Shown here: piece after piece, positions 1 to 9,400 of the stretch | How the letters are laid out: each line of letters begins with the position of its first letter | Position numbering within the stretch: position 1 is the first letter of the stretch | DNA from: CAIVAT01 sp964525995 | GTDB taxonomy: Bacteria > Bacteroidota > Bacteroidia > Bacteroidales > FEN-979 | NCBI GenBank assembly: GCA_964525995.1 | Contig: CAZGIM010000007.1 | Coordinates: forward strand, 62,001-126,000 | Reading direction: 5' to 3' | DNA: 64,000 nt | Program-made: the position numbers and the translations under genes | Notes under the pieces: model-generated | Databases searched by the model: none | What the model was told of the DNA's origin: nothing | The model's input: the letters and a program-made list of their open reading frames with translations, nothing else

Positions 1-1077
1 CTCCTCCAACTTATTGGGGCCAAACAGGAGAAAAACAGGATCAATCAGGAAATTCAGAATAATTACTTTAAAACCATTGTTTCACAGACTTCAGTCGGCT
101 TGATTTCATTTACCGATGAAGGTAGTGTCGATTTTATTAATGACGCAGCCAAACATTTGTTTAAGGTAGCAGCACTCAAGAATCTGAACCGTTTGGATAG
201 CTACCAAAAAGGATTCAGCGATTATCTGATAAGGCTGGAATCTGAAAAGACAGTCCTGATACCTTTGGTCATTCAGGATTCAATGATTCAGCTTTCCGTA
301 AAGAAAGTGAGACTATTAGTCGGGGAACAGGAGTACAGCCTGCTTTCTCTCCAAAATATAAAAACACAATTAGACGATAAAGAGATCGAAGCGTGGCAGA
401 AGCTGGTCAGAATTCAGATGCACGAAATCGGAAATTCCATAACTCCCATGACCTCCGGCATAAACACAGTTTTGGCACTTTTCTGGAATAGTCAGATGAG
501 AAGCGCCATCCGTCCCGATCAGGTTACGGAAGAATTGATTAACCGTACTGTTAAGGGTCTTGAATTAGTTAAAAGCAGAGGCGACGGCCTGATCCAATTT
601 GTCAATGATGTCAGACAATTCGGATCGGTCATGAAGATTCAGCCTCAGACTTTCAAGGTCAGGGATTTGTTTCTCGACATTTTTAATTTAATGAAAGAAG
701 AATTAAAGGCCATCGGTACACGATTAATCATTGATTGCAGGGAGTCGATTGAGATTACAGCCGACCGGAAATTAATGGAACAGGTACTGATTAATCTAAT
801 CAAAAATGCTATGGAGGCCTGCGAGAGTCGTCCTGACGGGTTGATCTGCTTGTCGGCTAACTGCATTAATGATAAAACAATAATCCAAATCGAGGATAAC
901 GGGAAGGGTATAAGCGAGGAAATGAAAGATAAAATTTTCATTCCGTTTTTTACCACCAAGCAAAAAGGATCAGGGATCGGACTAAGTTTTTCACGGCAGT
1001 TGATCAGACTTCATGATGGTACGCTCACTTTTACATCCATTCCCAATAAAAAAACCATTTTCACGATCACCTTGTGA
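1..1077 (+). CDS. Sensor histidine kinase, 5'-truncated by window edge
   Basis: The frame is open from base 1, so the start and N-terminal sensor lie outside the window; the first in-frame start-like codon (TTG at 100) falls inside a PAS-like segment and is not the real start. Seen in order: a PAS-like stretch (SVGLISFTDEGSVDFINDAA), an H-box with MHEIGNSITP, then a HATPase_c domain with N-box (LINLIKNAMEA), G1 (EDNGKGI), F-box (FIPFFTTK) and G2 (GSGIGLSFS). It autophosphorylates His and passes phosphate to a response regulator. In Bacteroidota, kinases with this H-box type commonly pair with sigma-54-dependent regulators next to MacB-type export genes; the regulator would be upstream of base 1. 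It converges on the RiPP exporter operon with a 4-base gap, so it is the natural candidate regulator of that locus (inference). Confidence 0.9.
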   Translation, partial: LLQLIGAKQEKNRINQEIQNNYFKTIVSQTSVGLISFTDEGSVDFINDAAKHLFKVAALKNLNRLDSYQKGFSDYLIRLESEKTVLIPLVIQDSMIQLSVKKVRLLVGEQEYSLLSLQNIKTQLDDKEIEAWQKLVRIQMHEIGNSITPMTSGINTVLALFWNSQMRSAIRPDQVTEELINRTVKGLELVKSRGDGLIQFVNDVRQFGSVMKIQPQTFKVRDLFLDIFNLMKEELKAIGTRLIIDCRESIEITADRKLMEQVLINLIKNAMEACESRPDGLICLSANCINDKTIIQIEDNGKGISEEMKDKIFIPFFTTKQKGSGIGLSFSRQLIRLHDGTLTFTSIPNKKTIFTITL

Positions 1078-1081
1078 CGAC

Positions 1082-1753
1082 TTAAAAACGCTGGTTCACG
1101 ATTTTTCCGTCGAACATATTGACGATTCGCTCACCATACTCGGCATCTCTTTGTGAATGCGTTACCATAACAATGGTTGCTCCTGCCTGATTTAGTTCAA
1201 AAAGTCTTTCCATGATTGCTTCCCCGTGTAATGAATCCAGATTGCCGGTTGGTTCATCAGCGAGAATCAACAACGGCTCTGTAATAAGAGCCCGCGCTAC
1301 AGCGACCTGCTGTTGTTGTCCGCCTGAAAGTTGCTGAGGGAAGCTTCTTCTCCGGTGGGTAATCTCAAACCGGTCCAAAATTTCCTTTACCCTTCTCTTC
1401 CGATCCTGCTGTCGCACCTGTAGATATATCAGAGGTAACTCAATGTTTTCATACACTGTCAGCTCATCAATCAGATTGTAGTTTTGAAAGATATAACCGA
1501 TTTTTTCTTTACGCATTCTGGCTCGCTGTCTCTCCGTGTATTTAGATACATCTATGTTTTGAAACAGATAAAATCCCGAAGTAGGAGCATCTAACATTCC
1601 AATGAGGTTGAGCAGCGTTGATTTTCCGCAACCGGAAGGTCCCATGATGGCGACGAATTCCCCCTGATCGACTGTAAGATTGACACCGTTGAGAGCTCGT
1701 GTCTCCACATCCTCCGAACGAAAAATTTTAACCAGTGATTGAATGTGAATCAT
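1082..1753 (-). CDS. ABC transporter ATP-binding protein, MacB/LolD type
   Basis: A stand-alone 223-residue ATPase. Walker A GPSGCGKST is at about residues 38-46, the Q-loop in IFQNYNLIDELTVYENIELPL, the signature LSGGQQQQVAVARAL near 141, and Walker B LLILADEPTGNLDS. The LIDELTVYENIELPL stretch and the NLDSLHG context are typical of LolD/MacB ATPases that energise FtsX-type permeases by mechanotransmission. The obvious partner is the FtsX permease at 3955-6345 in the same operon. It starts 12 bases after the stop of the C39 exporter and is the last gene of the minus-strand RiPP operon. No periplasmic adaptor or TolC-like gene is visible; either could lie outside the window. Confidence 0.93.
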   Translation of the reverse strand: MIHIQSLVKIFRSEDVETRALNGVNLTVDQGEFVAIMGPSGCGKSTLLNLIGMLDAPTSGFYLFQNIDVSKYTERQRARMRKEKIGYIFQNYNLIDELTVYENIELPLIYLQVRQQDRKRRVKEILDRFEITHRRRSFPQQLSGGQQQQVAVARALITEPLLILADEPTGNLDSLHGEAIMERLFELNQAGATIVMVTHSQRDAEYGERIVNMFDGKIVNQRF

Positions 1754-1765
1754 ATGGATACGGGT

Positions 1766-3955
1766 TTATCCCAATTCAAGCTGATTGTAAACCAATTGAT
1801 AATACGCGCCTTTTTTGCGTATCAATTCTTCATGTGTCCCTTGTTCTGCTATCCTACCTTGATCAAGAACCACGATCTGATCCGCATTTCTAACGGTACT
1901 CAGCCTGTGTGCAACCACCACTACTGTTTTTCCGCTGAACACTGAATTCAAATTTTCAACGATAATGTGCTCGTTTAGTGCATCCAAGGAATTGGTGGCT
2001 TCATCAAAAAATAGGAAAGCAGGATTTCGATAGACTGCACGAGCGATCAACAGCCTTTGTTTTTGGCCCTCACTAATCCCCGCTCCCTCCTGACCGATCC
2101 TTGTCTTCACACCTGAGGGCAGATCCAGGATAAAAGACTCCAGATTAGAGATACGGATCGCATTCCAAAGCCGATCCTGATCCGTGACCGGATCACTGAG
2201 CGAAATGTTGTTCTCAATGGTATCCGAGAAGATATATCCATCCTGCATAACTGAGCCACATTGGCTTCTCCAAAAACTGCCAGAAAAAGACTTCAGGGCT
2301 TTGTCTCCTATTAAAATCTCCCCGACCACCGGTTGATAGAAACCCAATAAAAGCTTAATGAGGGTTGTTTTGCCGCTCCCGCTTGAGCCTACAATGGCGG
2401 TTATTCTGTTCTCCGGAATCTGTAATGAAACCTCATTCAATACGCAGGCTGAATGCGGCCCTTCATACTGAAAAGATACATTATTAATATCGATGGTATG
2501 ATTAAGGGGCAGCGTTCGACAACCTGATTTTTCAGAACTTTCTTCATCTTTTAAGACATGGATTTCCTCTAACCGCTCCAGGCTGATTCCGGCATCCTGA
2601 GCTTCACGGATAAAATTCACCAATTGCTCAACCGGATTACTGAGTTGCCCGAGTATATATTGAATTGATAACATGACACCCAGGGTTAGCTCACCCCTGA
2701 TCACCATTACTGCCACAATAAAGGAGATGAGGATATCCTTGGTCCTCATGAAAAATAAAGCGCCCGCGCTCTGATTTTGAAAAAGGGTCAGACTCTTTAA
2801 ACTCAGCTCATAGAGCCGCTCCTGGATTGTTTCCCATTCTTTTCGTTTTTTTTCCTCACAATTATAAAGCTTGATTTCCTGCATTCCCGTTATCAACTGA
2901 ATCAGGGTATTCTGATTCTCAGCAGTTCGCGAAAACCGCTGATAATCAATTTCCCGTCTCTTCTTCATGAAGATGAATACCCATAGGGTGTAAAGTAGGC
3001 TTCCGACGATAAAAATGATGAAGATGATAAAATTGTAGAATAACAGTACTCCGCTGAATAAAATGAAAGTTATGGTTGAGAATAAAACGTTCAGGGAGCT
3101 TACAGTAAGAAATGATTGTAACCGCTGGTGGTCCTGAATACGTTGCATCAGATCACCGATGTTTTTAGAATCGAAGAAACCCAACGGTAGTTTCATTATT
3201 TTAATTAAAAAGTCCGACACCAGCGTGATGTTGATCCGGGTACTGATGATCAGCAGGATTCTGCTTCTAACAAATTCAACGGTAGTAAGCCCTAAAAAAA
3301 GAGCCATTTGTCCCATCAAAATCAGCATAATAAAACTGATGTCTTTTTGCTGGATGCCCTTATCTACAATCGCCTGGGTCAGAAAGGGGAAGAAAAGCTG
3401 GATCAGGCTTCCCAGGACCATCCCTAAAAATACCTGGTACAACGCTTTTTGCCTGGGTTTTAAATAGGGGAAAAGAAATTTCCATCGGGAGATAGGATAG
3501 GGCTCGCCAGGATCCTCAAAAAATGATTTTTCTGGTTCCAGAAGAAGGCAGATCCCGGTCTTTGTCTCAGGATCTGTTATCCAGTCGGCAAGAAATTCAG
3601 CGCTTTTTAAGACTCTTTTCCCTCGGGCAGGATCGGCAATCAGAATATATTCTGCTCCTTTTTTCTTTCGTATTCCATAGATAACAACAAAATGCCGTTG
3701 TTCCATATGTGCGATACAGGGCAAAGGCGCTTCGTTTTTTAGTTGGTCAAATGTGATTTTTGCCCCTAAGGTTTTAAACCCGATCGATTCGGCAGCATCG
3801 CTGATCCCAAGGAGTGTTACTCCTTCACGCGTAATGTAACTTCGTTCCCGTAAAGTTGAGAGCCGGTATCTTTTTCCATAGTGATACGAGATCATTTGCA
3901 AACAGGCAGGCCCGCAATCCGTCGAATCAAGCTGGTGAAAATATTTAAATTTCAT
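1766..3955 (-). CDS. Peptidase-containing ABC exporter (C39 peptidase, PCAT)
   Basis: 729 residues in the bacteriocin-exporter layout. The N-terminal C39 peptidase has catalytic Cys14 in STDCGPACL, His88 in RHFVVIYG and Asp108 in ADPARG, all intact. A six-helix membrane region follows (about 165-430), then the nucleotide-binding domain with Walker A GSSGSGKTT, signature ISEGQKQRLLIARA, Walker B FLFFDEATNSLD and the H-loop in VVAHRLSTV. The family cuts leader peptides after a Gly-Gly pair and exports the core peptide. The precursor at 9141-9356 ends its leader in MSQIKGG, a good match to that specificity. Start and stop overlap the neighbours tightly (one base with the permease upstream), so it is translationally coupled within the RiPP operon. 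Confidence 0.95.
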   Translation of the reverse strand: MKFKYFHQLDSTDCGPACLQMISYHYGKRYRLSTLRERSYITREGVTLLGISDAAESIGFKTLGAKITFDQLKNEAPLPCIAHMEQRHFVVIYGIRKKKGAEYILIADPARGKRVLKSAEFLADWITDPETKTGICLLLEPEKSFFEDPGEPYPISRWKFLFPYLKPRQKALYQVFLGMVLGSLIQLFFPFLTQAIVDKGIQQKDISFIMLILMGQMALFLGLTTVEFVRSRILLIISTRINITLVSDFLIKIMKLPLGFFDSKNIGDLMQRIQDHQRLQSFLTVSSLNVLFSTITFILFSGVLLFYNFIIFIIFIVGSLLYTLWVFIFMKKRREIDYQRFSRTAENQNTLIQLITGMQEIKLYNCEEKKRKEWETIQERLYELSLKSLTLFQNQSAGALFFMRTKDILISFIVAVMVIRGELTLGVMLSIQYILGQLSNPVEQLVNFIREAQDAGISLERLEEIHVLKDEESSEKSGCRTLPLNHTIDINNVSFQYEGPHSACVLNEVSLQIPENRITAIVGSSGSGKTTLIKLLLGFYQPVVGEILIGDKALKSFSGSFWRSQCGSVMQDGYIFSDTIENNISLSDPVTDQDRLWNAIRISNLESFILDLPSGVKTRIGQEGAGISEGQKQRLLIARAVYRNPAFLFFDEATNSLDALNEHIIVENLNSVFSGKTVVVVAHRLSTVRNADQIVVLDQGRIAEQGTHEELIRKKGAYYQLVYNQLELG

Positions 3956-6345
3956 TATTCGTATTTCAATGCAGTGGACGGACTCTCCCTGAGAATTCTT
4001 AGCGTTTTAAAAAATATAATTGAAGATACAAAGGCTCCCACGGCAATACATGCCAAAATAACCAGATGCCATTGGATTGCGATGTGATAGTGAAATGATT
4101 TTAACCATAAGGTCATCAGAAACCAGGCAACCGGAATGGCCAAAGCTGAAGAAATCATGGTGGAGATGATAAAATCCCTCTGGATCAAAAACACGATGGC
4201 TTTAGCTTGGGCTCCAAATACTTTACGAATCGACATCTCTCTCATTCTTTGCTCGGTAATCAACATGGCCATCCCGAATAACCCCATCCCGGTTATAAAA
4301 AAAGCTGCGATGGTAAATGTAGCGATAATTCGTTCAAAATTCTGCTCCCTGACATAAAGGGTTTTCATTCTCTCATTGAAATACTGGTAGTTAAGTGTCG
4401 ACGAGGGCCGAATGGTATAAAAGGAACTACGCAGATCGTTGAGAAATTCCTTGTTATATCCCTGCTTATACCTGATAATTAGTGTTCGACATGCTTCAGG
4501 CGCAACGATGAACAAAGTAGGATTGATCTTTTTGTGAAGAGTATGGATGCTGAAATCCGGCACCACTCCTGCTATTGCGTAAGGTCCTATTACCGGTTGG
4601 TCATCGTGAGTGAACTTAAGGCTGTTAAACGCTTCCTCATTAAGATAAGCCGTCCCAGTAGCACTGTCGAATTGGTGTCGACTTGTACGAAAACTTTTTA
4701 AAACCGGTACTTTCAGTGTTCGGAAAAAACAGGTATCAATTAATACTGTCTCGAGCTTTATTTTTTTTTGATTTGAATTCGGTATTGATACTATATTTTC
4801 CTGAATGGCATTTGATGGGATTGATACTGATGAACCGGTGATTGACTGGAGATAGGAGGATTTTAACAAGGATTGTTTCAATTGAATATAATCAGCGTGA
4901 TCCTCAAAATCGGTCTTCAGCGTGATCAGGTTACTGTTGTCAATACCCGATTCCGGCTCCAAAAGGAAACGAATCTGTCGGCTTACCAGGATTAAAGCAA
5001 TAAAAAGCGCGGTGGTAATAAATAATTGGACAACAACAAAGATTTTTTTAACGTTTACTTTTTTCAAAAAGAAGTAGTTTGATTTCAGAGCAGTAATAGG
5101 TTCAAGCCCAGAGAGATAATAAGAGACATAGGATCCGGAAAGCAACCCTGCTGAAATCGTAACTCCTAAGGTAATCATCAGGTATTTGACCAAATAGGAA
5201 GAATAGAAAAAAAACTGACCGGGAAAAATACTTTCAATGCCAGGTATGATCAAGCCTAAGAAAATAAAGGAGAGTGGAAATGCGATGATGGTAAGTAACA
5301 GGGATTCAGCAATGAGTTGGATTTTCAAATTACCGGAACTACATCCAAAAATTTTTCTGACGCCAATCTCTTTGAAACGCATGGCTGCCCGGGCGGTTGT
5401 CAACAAAGCGTAATTCATGGTCGCAAGAAAGAGTACAAAAAATGCCAGTGTCAGAAAGAGATGAACATTCTCAATCTTCCCTTTCCTGATAAAATCATTT
5501 CTGATGTCTGCGGAGTGTAAATAAATGGAGGTAAAAGGTTGAAACCATAACCGGTTATCCTTATCCGGAAAAACGACTCTGGAAAGTTGACTACCGATGC
5601 TGTCAAGTGCTCCCCCCATCCTCTGCTTATTTTCGCGAACATAAGTTTCAAAAACGAAGTCGTTTTGCAGAACATTAAGTAGTTCCGATTCAGGGACTAC
5701 AGACTGAAGGAGCCTGAGATACAGTTCGGGATTGGTAATGAAATCGGGAGTGATGGTCGATCCGGTTGTGACAGATTGATATATGCCTCCCAGGGTCAAC
5801 GGGTAACTGTTTCCATTTATTTCTGCGATCAGAATTTCCCCGGGACGAATGGACTCCGGAGCCATCTGACGGGCAATTTTTGAAGAAATGTAGATGTAGT
5901 GACAATCGGATTTTTCAGTAGGCGGCTTGCCTTTCTCCATTTTTATTTCAAGACACCGGAATATTTCGGGATCCGCACAAATAAAATTCTCTGCCTGATA
6001 CTTTTTGGTTCCAATTTGAAGGATGATCCCTCCAACCATATTACCGATATCCACAATTCGAAATGACTGGTCAAAACGGGAGGTTTCTTTTTTCAGAATC
6101 TCCTTCATTCTGTATGGTCCGAGCGGTTGGTGGTAACCTTTCCTGTCTGTAAGAATAATCCGGTACAATTCGTTGCACTGCGAGGTGAACTTATTCACAT
6201 TTAGCTCATTGACTGCGAAAATCAACAACAGGAAGGAAACCGAGAGACCGACTATGAGGCCGGTCAGATTTATGGTTGTATAAACCTTGCTCCGTGCAAG
6301 CAGGCGGATTGATTGTCTTACAGAAAGCTGTAATCCGTTGAACAT
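3955..6345 (-). CDS. FtsX/MacB-type ABC transporter permease
   Basis: 796 residues with two MacB-like halves: a membrane anchor at about 17-45, a large periplasmic domain, three helices near 280-420 (the first FtsX core, with KEIGVRKIFGCS), another anchor near 435, a second periplasmic domain, and three closing helices after about 680 (second FtsX core, with REMSIRKVFGAQ). This doubled form is common in Bacteroidota and works with a LolD/MacB ATPase, here at 1082-1753. Its ATG overlaps the stop of the pseudo-rSAM gene by one base (ATGA). Possible roles are export of, or self-protection against, the peptide product; the sequence does not decide between them. Confidence 0.92.
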   Translation of the reverse strand: MFNGLQLSVRQSIRLLARSKVYTTINLTGLIVGLSVSFLLLIFAVNELNVNKFTSQCNELYRIILTDRKGYHQPLGPYRMKEILKKETSRFDQSFRIVDIGNMVGGIILQIGTKKYQAENFICADPEIFRCLEIKMEKGKPPTEKSDCHYIYISSKIARQMAPESIRPGEILIAEINGNSYPLTLGGIYQSVTTGSTITPDFITNPELYLRLLQSVVPESELLNVLQNDFVFETYVRENKQRMGGALDSIGSQLSRVVFPDKDNRLWFQPFTSIYLHSADIRNDFIRKGKIENVHLFLTLAFFVLFLATMNYALLTTARAAMRFKEIGVRKIFGCSSGNLKIQLIAESLLLTIIAFPLSFIFLGLIIPGIESIFPGQFFFYSSYLVKYLMITLGVTISAGLLSGSYVSYYLSGLEPITALKSNYFFLKKVNVKKIFVVVQLFITTALFIALILVSRQIRFLLEPESGIDNSNLITLKTDFEDHADYIQLKQSLLKSSYLQSITGSSVSIPSNAIQENIVSIPNSNQKKIKLETVLIDTCFFRTLKVPVLKSFRTSRHQFDSATGTAYLNEEAFNSLKFTHDDQPVIGPYAIAGVVPDFSIHTLHKKINPTLFIVAPEACRTLIIRYKQGYNKEFLNDLRSSFYTIRPSSTLNYQYFNERMKTLYVREQNFERIIATFTIAAFFITGMGLFGMAMLITEQRMREMSIRKVFGAQAKAIVFLIQRDFIISTMISSALAIPVAWFLMTLWLKSFHYHIAIQWHLVILACIAVGAFVSSIIFFKTLRILRESPSTALKYE

Positions 6346-7571
6346 CAGTTGCGGATCTTACATAAATTAAACCGGTTCATGGTTAATTCATAATTGCTGA
6401 CCGGGGGACAAAGGAACTGATAAATACAATCGCTACAAGGTGGCACTTTAGTTCGGCTCCTGAACCAGCTCTTCCCCGATGTCAACTCCTTTGAGATCAG
6501 TGTTTTCAAGCTATCCGTGGCTATATTGCCTATTTCAGGATCATTGACATTGGCAAATACGGATCCGTCAGGGAGGATATTCAGCTTTCCAATATCATTG
6601 TCATTCATTAGTTTGCGTGAAAAAACCTGGTTCTGACCCGGTCGCGACAACCGGATTTCTTCTTTATCCATAAAAACCTGGTCATAAAAAAAATCCAGGT
6701 TCTTCCCATTGTAATAGGGTTTTAACTGAAAATTTCGGATAGGCCGGTTAACAAAAAAACTTAATGCGTTTTCAACATCGCGGATATCCTGAACAATGAA
6801 ATGAACTTCGAACGTATGGTGATTTTCTTCTAATCGTCTGATCCAGTCACAAAAACCATTTGTTACCTTTTTCGAATACGGAATTGTAAAAATAATCCAC
6901 CTCACTTGCTTCGAAACTTGATCAGGATTGAACCGTGAAGCACGTTCAGAAGTTGCGAAAATATTCAGATGATAAGGATGCTCAGCAGCAAGCTGGTTGA
7001 TCAGTTTTAGATATTGGTCATCCTGATAAGGTATTCCTGAAAAATTCAGTGTGAATGATTTGAGCTGCACGATTTGATATATCACTTCCTGAATTTTTTC
7101 AACAGGTAAACAATTCCCTTTCCGGTTTAAAGTACAACCTGATCCCAGTTGATAAAATCCATTATTGATTTGTCGCGTTGTCTCATCTGGCAAATCAGTG
7201 ATATGAAAAGTTATTTCTCTCAGATAATTTTTTATTTCGATCTGGGCTTTGGTTTTTACGACAGGAGCCGGAAATATATTAAGAGGGGCGGAGGGGGACT
7301 TATATGCCGGTATAAGGTCGCCCAAATATCTTCGCCTGAGCTCTCTTATGAATTTTTCCATGGTATGATCTTTTAAGAGTTCCTGCCCTATTTTTACGAT
7401 ATAATGATTATCGGGATTCGTTAACTGAAGAATGATTGTGCTGATTTCAGGGGATTCACGGAATTCCCAGAATCTTCGGCTGACCGAATTATAAAACAGA
7501 ACCCAATTTCCCTTAGAGATAATATGAACAAAGGGTTCCAGATAAAGCCAAAAATCTCTTTTATACTTCAT
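6345..7571 (-). CDS. Pseudo-rSAM/SPASM protein, GG-Bacteroidales RiPP system
   Basis: 408 residues. I recognise it as the pseudo-radical-SAM partner of the GG-Bacteroidales peptide system (TIGR04150-like, from memory). The C-terminus carries a SPASM-type region: ILPDGSVFANVNDPEIGN, then CSDCIYQFLCPP and a final Cys in FNLCKI, enough Cys to bind an auxiliary cluster. There is no CxxxCxxC motif for the radical-SAM 4Fe-4S cluster, so it should not cleave SAM. The N-terminus (FWLYLEPFVHIISKGNWVLFYNSVS) resembles a recognition or scaffold domain. It overlaps the maturase gene by 11 bases, suggesting the two proteins act as a complex (inference). Confidence 0.85.
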   Translation of the reverse strand: MKYKRDFWLYLEPFVHIISKGNWVLFYNSVSRRFWEFRESPEISTIILQLTNPDNHYIVKIGQELLKDHTMEKFIRELRRRYLGDLIPAYKSPSAPLNIFPAPVVKTKAQIEIKNYLREITFHITDLPDETTRQINNGFYQLGSGCTLNRKGNCLPVEKIQEVIYQIVQLKSFTLNFSGIPYQDDQYLKLINQLAAEHPYHLNIFATSERASRFNPDQVSKQVRWIIFTIPYSKKVTNGFCDWIRRLEENHHTFEVHFIVQDIRDVENALSFFVNRPIRNFQLKPYYNGKNLDFFYDQVFMDKEEIRLSRPGQNQVFSRKLMNDNDIGKLNILPDGSVFANVNDPEIGNIATDSLKTLISKELTSGKSWFRSRTKVPPCSDCIYQFLCPPVSNYELTMNRFNLCKIRN

Positions 7572-9069
7572 GGTATGCCCTCGATATTACCTCATGGTAT
7601 AGTAAAGGGTCAGACTCTATAAGTGAAAAATTTTTGATAAGATACTTTTCAAACATTTTTTCATCTGTATAGTAATCGCAAACCAGCCGGCCATCCTTGA
7701 AGTAGGTGTTAAACAGACACTCCTTGCAATGATCCGTGAAGAAGCATTGGTTGCATAATGGTTCAATCCGTTCATAACCCTCGTTGAATATCCTGGCAAT
7801 GGACTCAAAGTTTATTTCAGGATTCTGCAGATGGAATTTTCCGATTTCAAATTCCCGACTAATATGTTCACAAGGCAGGATCGACCCATCGGCTGTGAGA
7901 TAGACCCTGAGTGAAAAAGGGAGACAGGTCGCGGTGGGTATGAACTTCTTTGACCCGATTCTTCCGTTTGCGGGTGTAAGTAATTTCAAATGATTGCTGA
8001 AAACAAATCCACCGTAATGTTCCAGAACATCTGCTAAATCCTTGACCGTTGGATGACTGAGAAAAAGAGTTCGCATGAGTTCCCGATCCTGCATTGCGGT
8101 TGAAGAATTATTTAAAAAGGTCGTTCTGAATTCTTCTTTAAACTCTTCATTGATATTGAGTGTGTTGATCAATGATATCAAAGGCTTTTTATCGTACCGT
8201 TCCTTAAAGAATTCATGAACACTGTTATAATCGTTTTTTTTGTGTAGTACAGTCAAAAATGAAATGCGGTTCTTAAAATAATCAGGATAGAGAACCCTAA
8301 AGGCATCCAGATTTTTGACGACAATTGGGTAGGATGGTTTTTTGTTATGAAGTACCCTGAATGAGTTTTCCATTTCACCCCCATCGAGGCTGACAGAGAT
8401 ATCAAAATCATGTTTTACCAAGTAGTCTGAGTATTTTAACAGCAGTAATCCATTGGTTGACATGGTAAACTCGAAGGTCCATGATTCAGAATAGCCTGTG
8501 AGAAGAAATGTAACGACCTTCTTAATGAAGGTCATATTCTTGAGGGGCTCTCCACCATAAAAGCTGACAATCAAATGCTTATCGCCCTCTTTGCGCTCGT
8601 TGATTATCAATTCAAGAAATCGGAATGCTGCCTCCGGATCAAACTTCCTATTCCCTCTTTCTTTGTTGATGTAAAATTTGCTGTAGGTACAGTATGTGCA
8701 TGAGAGATTACACGCTTCGGTTGATTCAAAAATAACCTGTTTGATTCCGGATAAATTACTTCGAACTTTCTCCGGCTTCAGTCTTCCGCCTAACTTAACA
8801 GATCCGGGATTTTTAAAGAACCTATGCCTTTTAAAATACCTGTACTTCTTAATTTGGTATTTTATCTCAGCCTGGTCAAAACGACCGGAACCCTTTATTT
8901 CAAGGTACTTTTTACCCTTTATCTCCGACAGGTATTGTTCCAGTAACCCTTTTTGATCGAGTTTGTGAAAACGGTCCAGAAGTGGATGGCACAATCCACA
9001 ATAATCCAGATACGGACTATAGAGATAATGATGGGAATTTTGGGTAGTGAAGGTGATAGCTCTTTTCAT
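7561..9069 (-). CDS. Radical SAM/SPASM peptide maturase, GG-Bacteroidales RiPP system
   Basis: 502 residues from the ATG at 9069; a TTG four codons upstream is possible but less likely. The radical-SAM cluster motif is C120-x3-C124-x2-C127 (EACNLSCTYCTYS), followed by the GGEP motif (SFYGGEPL). The C-terminal SPASM region has CLPFSLRVYLTADGSILPCEH, then CNQCFFTDHCKECLF and a last Cys in LVCDYY, consistent with auxiliary 4Fe-4S clusters. An extra N-terminal pair, C24-G-L-C27, lies in the leader-recognition part. The protein matches the GG-Bacteroidales maturase family (TIGR04148-like, from memory). It should modify the precursor encoded 71 bases upstream; thioether, C-C or epimerised products are possible and the sequence does not say which. 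Confidence 0.93.
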   Translation of the reverse strand: MKRAITFTTQNSHHYLYSPYLDYCGLCHPLLDRFHKLDQKGLLEQYLSEIKGKKYLEIKGSGRFDQAEIKYQIKKYRYFKRHRFFKNPGSVKLGGRLKPEKVRSNLSGIKQVIFESTEACNLSCTYCTYSKFYINKERGNRKFDPEAAFRFLELIINERKEGDKHLIVSFYGGEPLKNMTFIKKVVTFLLTGYSESWTFEFTMSTNGLLLLKYSDYLVKHDFDISVSLDGGEMENSFRVLHNKKPSYPIVVKNLDAFRVLYPDYFKNRISFLTVLHKKNDYNSVHEFFKERYDKKPLISLINTLNINEEFKEEFRTTFLNNSSTAMQDRELMRTLFLSHPTVKDLADVLEHYGGFVFSNHLKLLTPANGRIGSKKFIPTATCLPFSLRVYLTADGSILPCEHISREFEIGKFHLQNPEINFESIARIFNEGYERIEPLCNQCFFTDHCKECLFNTYFKDGRLVCDYYTDEKMFEKYLIKNFSLIESDPLLYHEVISRAYHEV

Positions 9070-9140
9070 AAAATGCCACAATCCTGGCCTCTTGCCACAT
9101 GGAAACGGGCAAATTTAATGAATTTAATCACCCCGGCGAC

Positions 9141-9356
9141 TTAAATCAAATCGGGTGTTTTCTTAACAGAGGCCATAGCGGTTGAGCCCTGACTGCAATA
9201 ACAAAGATCTCCGATCGGTCCACCAGCTTTTCTTATATTATTATAGGGATTAAAAGTATCACAGGTACATTTAAAATCGACACCTCCTTTAATCTGTGAC
9301 ATCATGGTCTTTTTAATTTCAGCTTTGTACAGGTTAACAAGACTTAAAGTTTTCAT
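9141..9356 (-). CDS. RiPP precursor peptide, GG-Bacteroidales family, twin CxC core
   Basis: 71 residues starting MKTLSLVNLYKAEI. Residues 1-25 form a leader ending in MMSQIKGG, the double-glycine site cut by C39 peptidases. The predicted core is residues 26-71 (46 residues) and holds four Cys arranged as two CxC pairs: C30-T-C32 and C52-Y-C54. The stretch between them includes aromatic and Asn/Pro/Gly residues and a second Gly-Gly (45-46), so internal cleavage cannot be excluded. It resembles the natural-product-precursor family of GG-Bacteroidales systems (TIGR04149-like, from memory). It is the first gene of the operon and is followed by the maturase. The mature structure and activity are unknown. 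Confidence 0.92.
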   Translation of the reverse strand: MKTLSLVNLYKAEIKKTMMSQIKGGVDFKCTCDTFNPYNNIRKAGGPIGDLCYCSQGSTAMASVKKTPDLI

Positions 9357-9400
9357 ATTGTATATGATTTAAATGGTTATTATTTAGTATCGTTTCCTAT

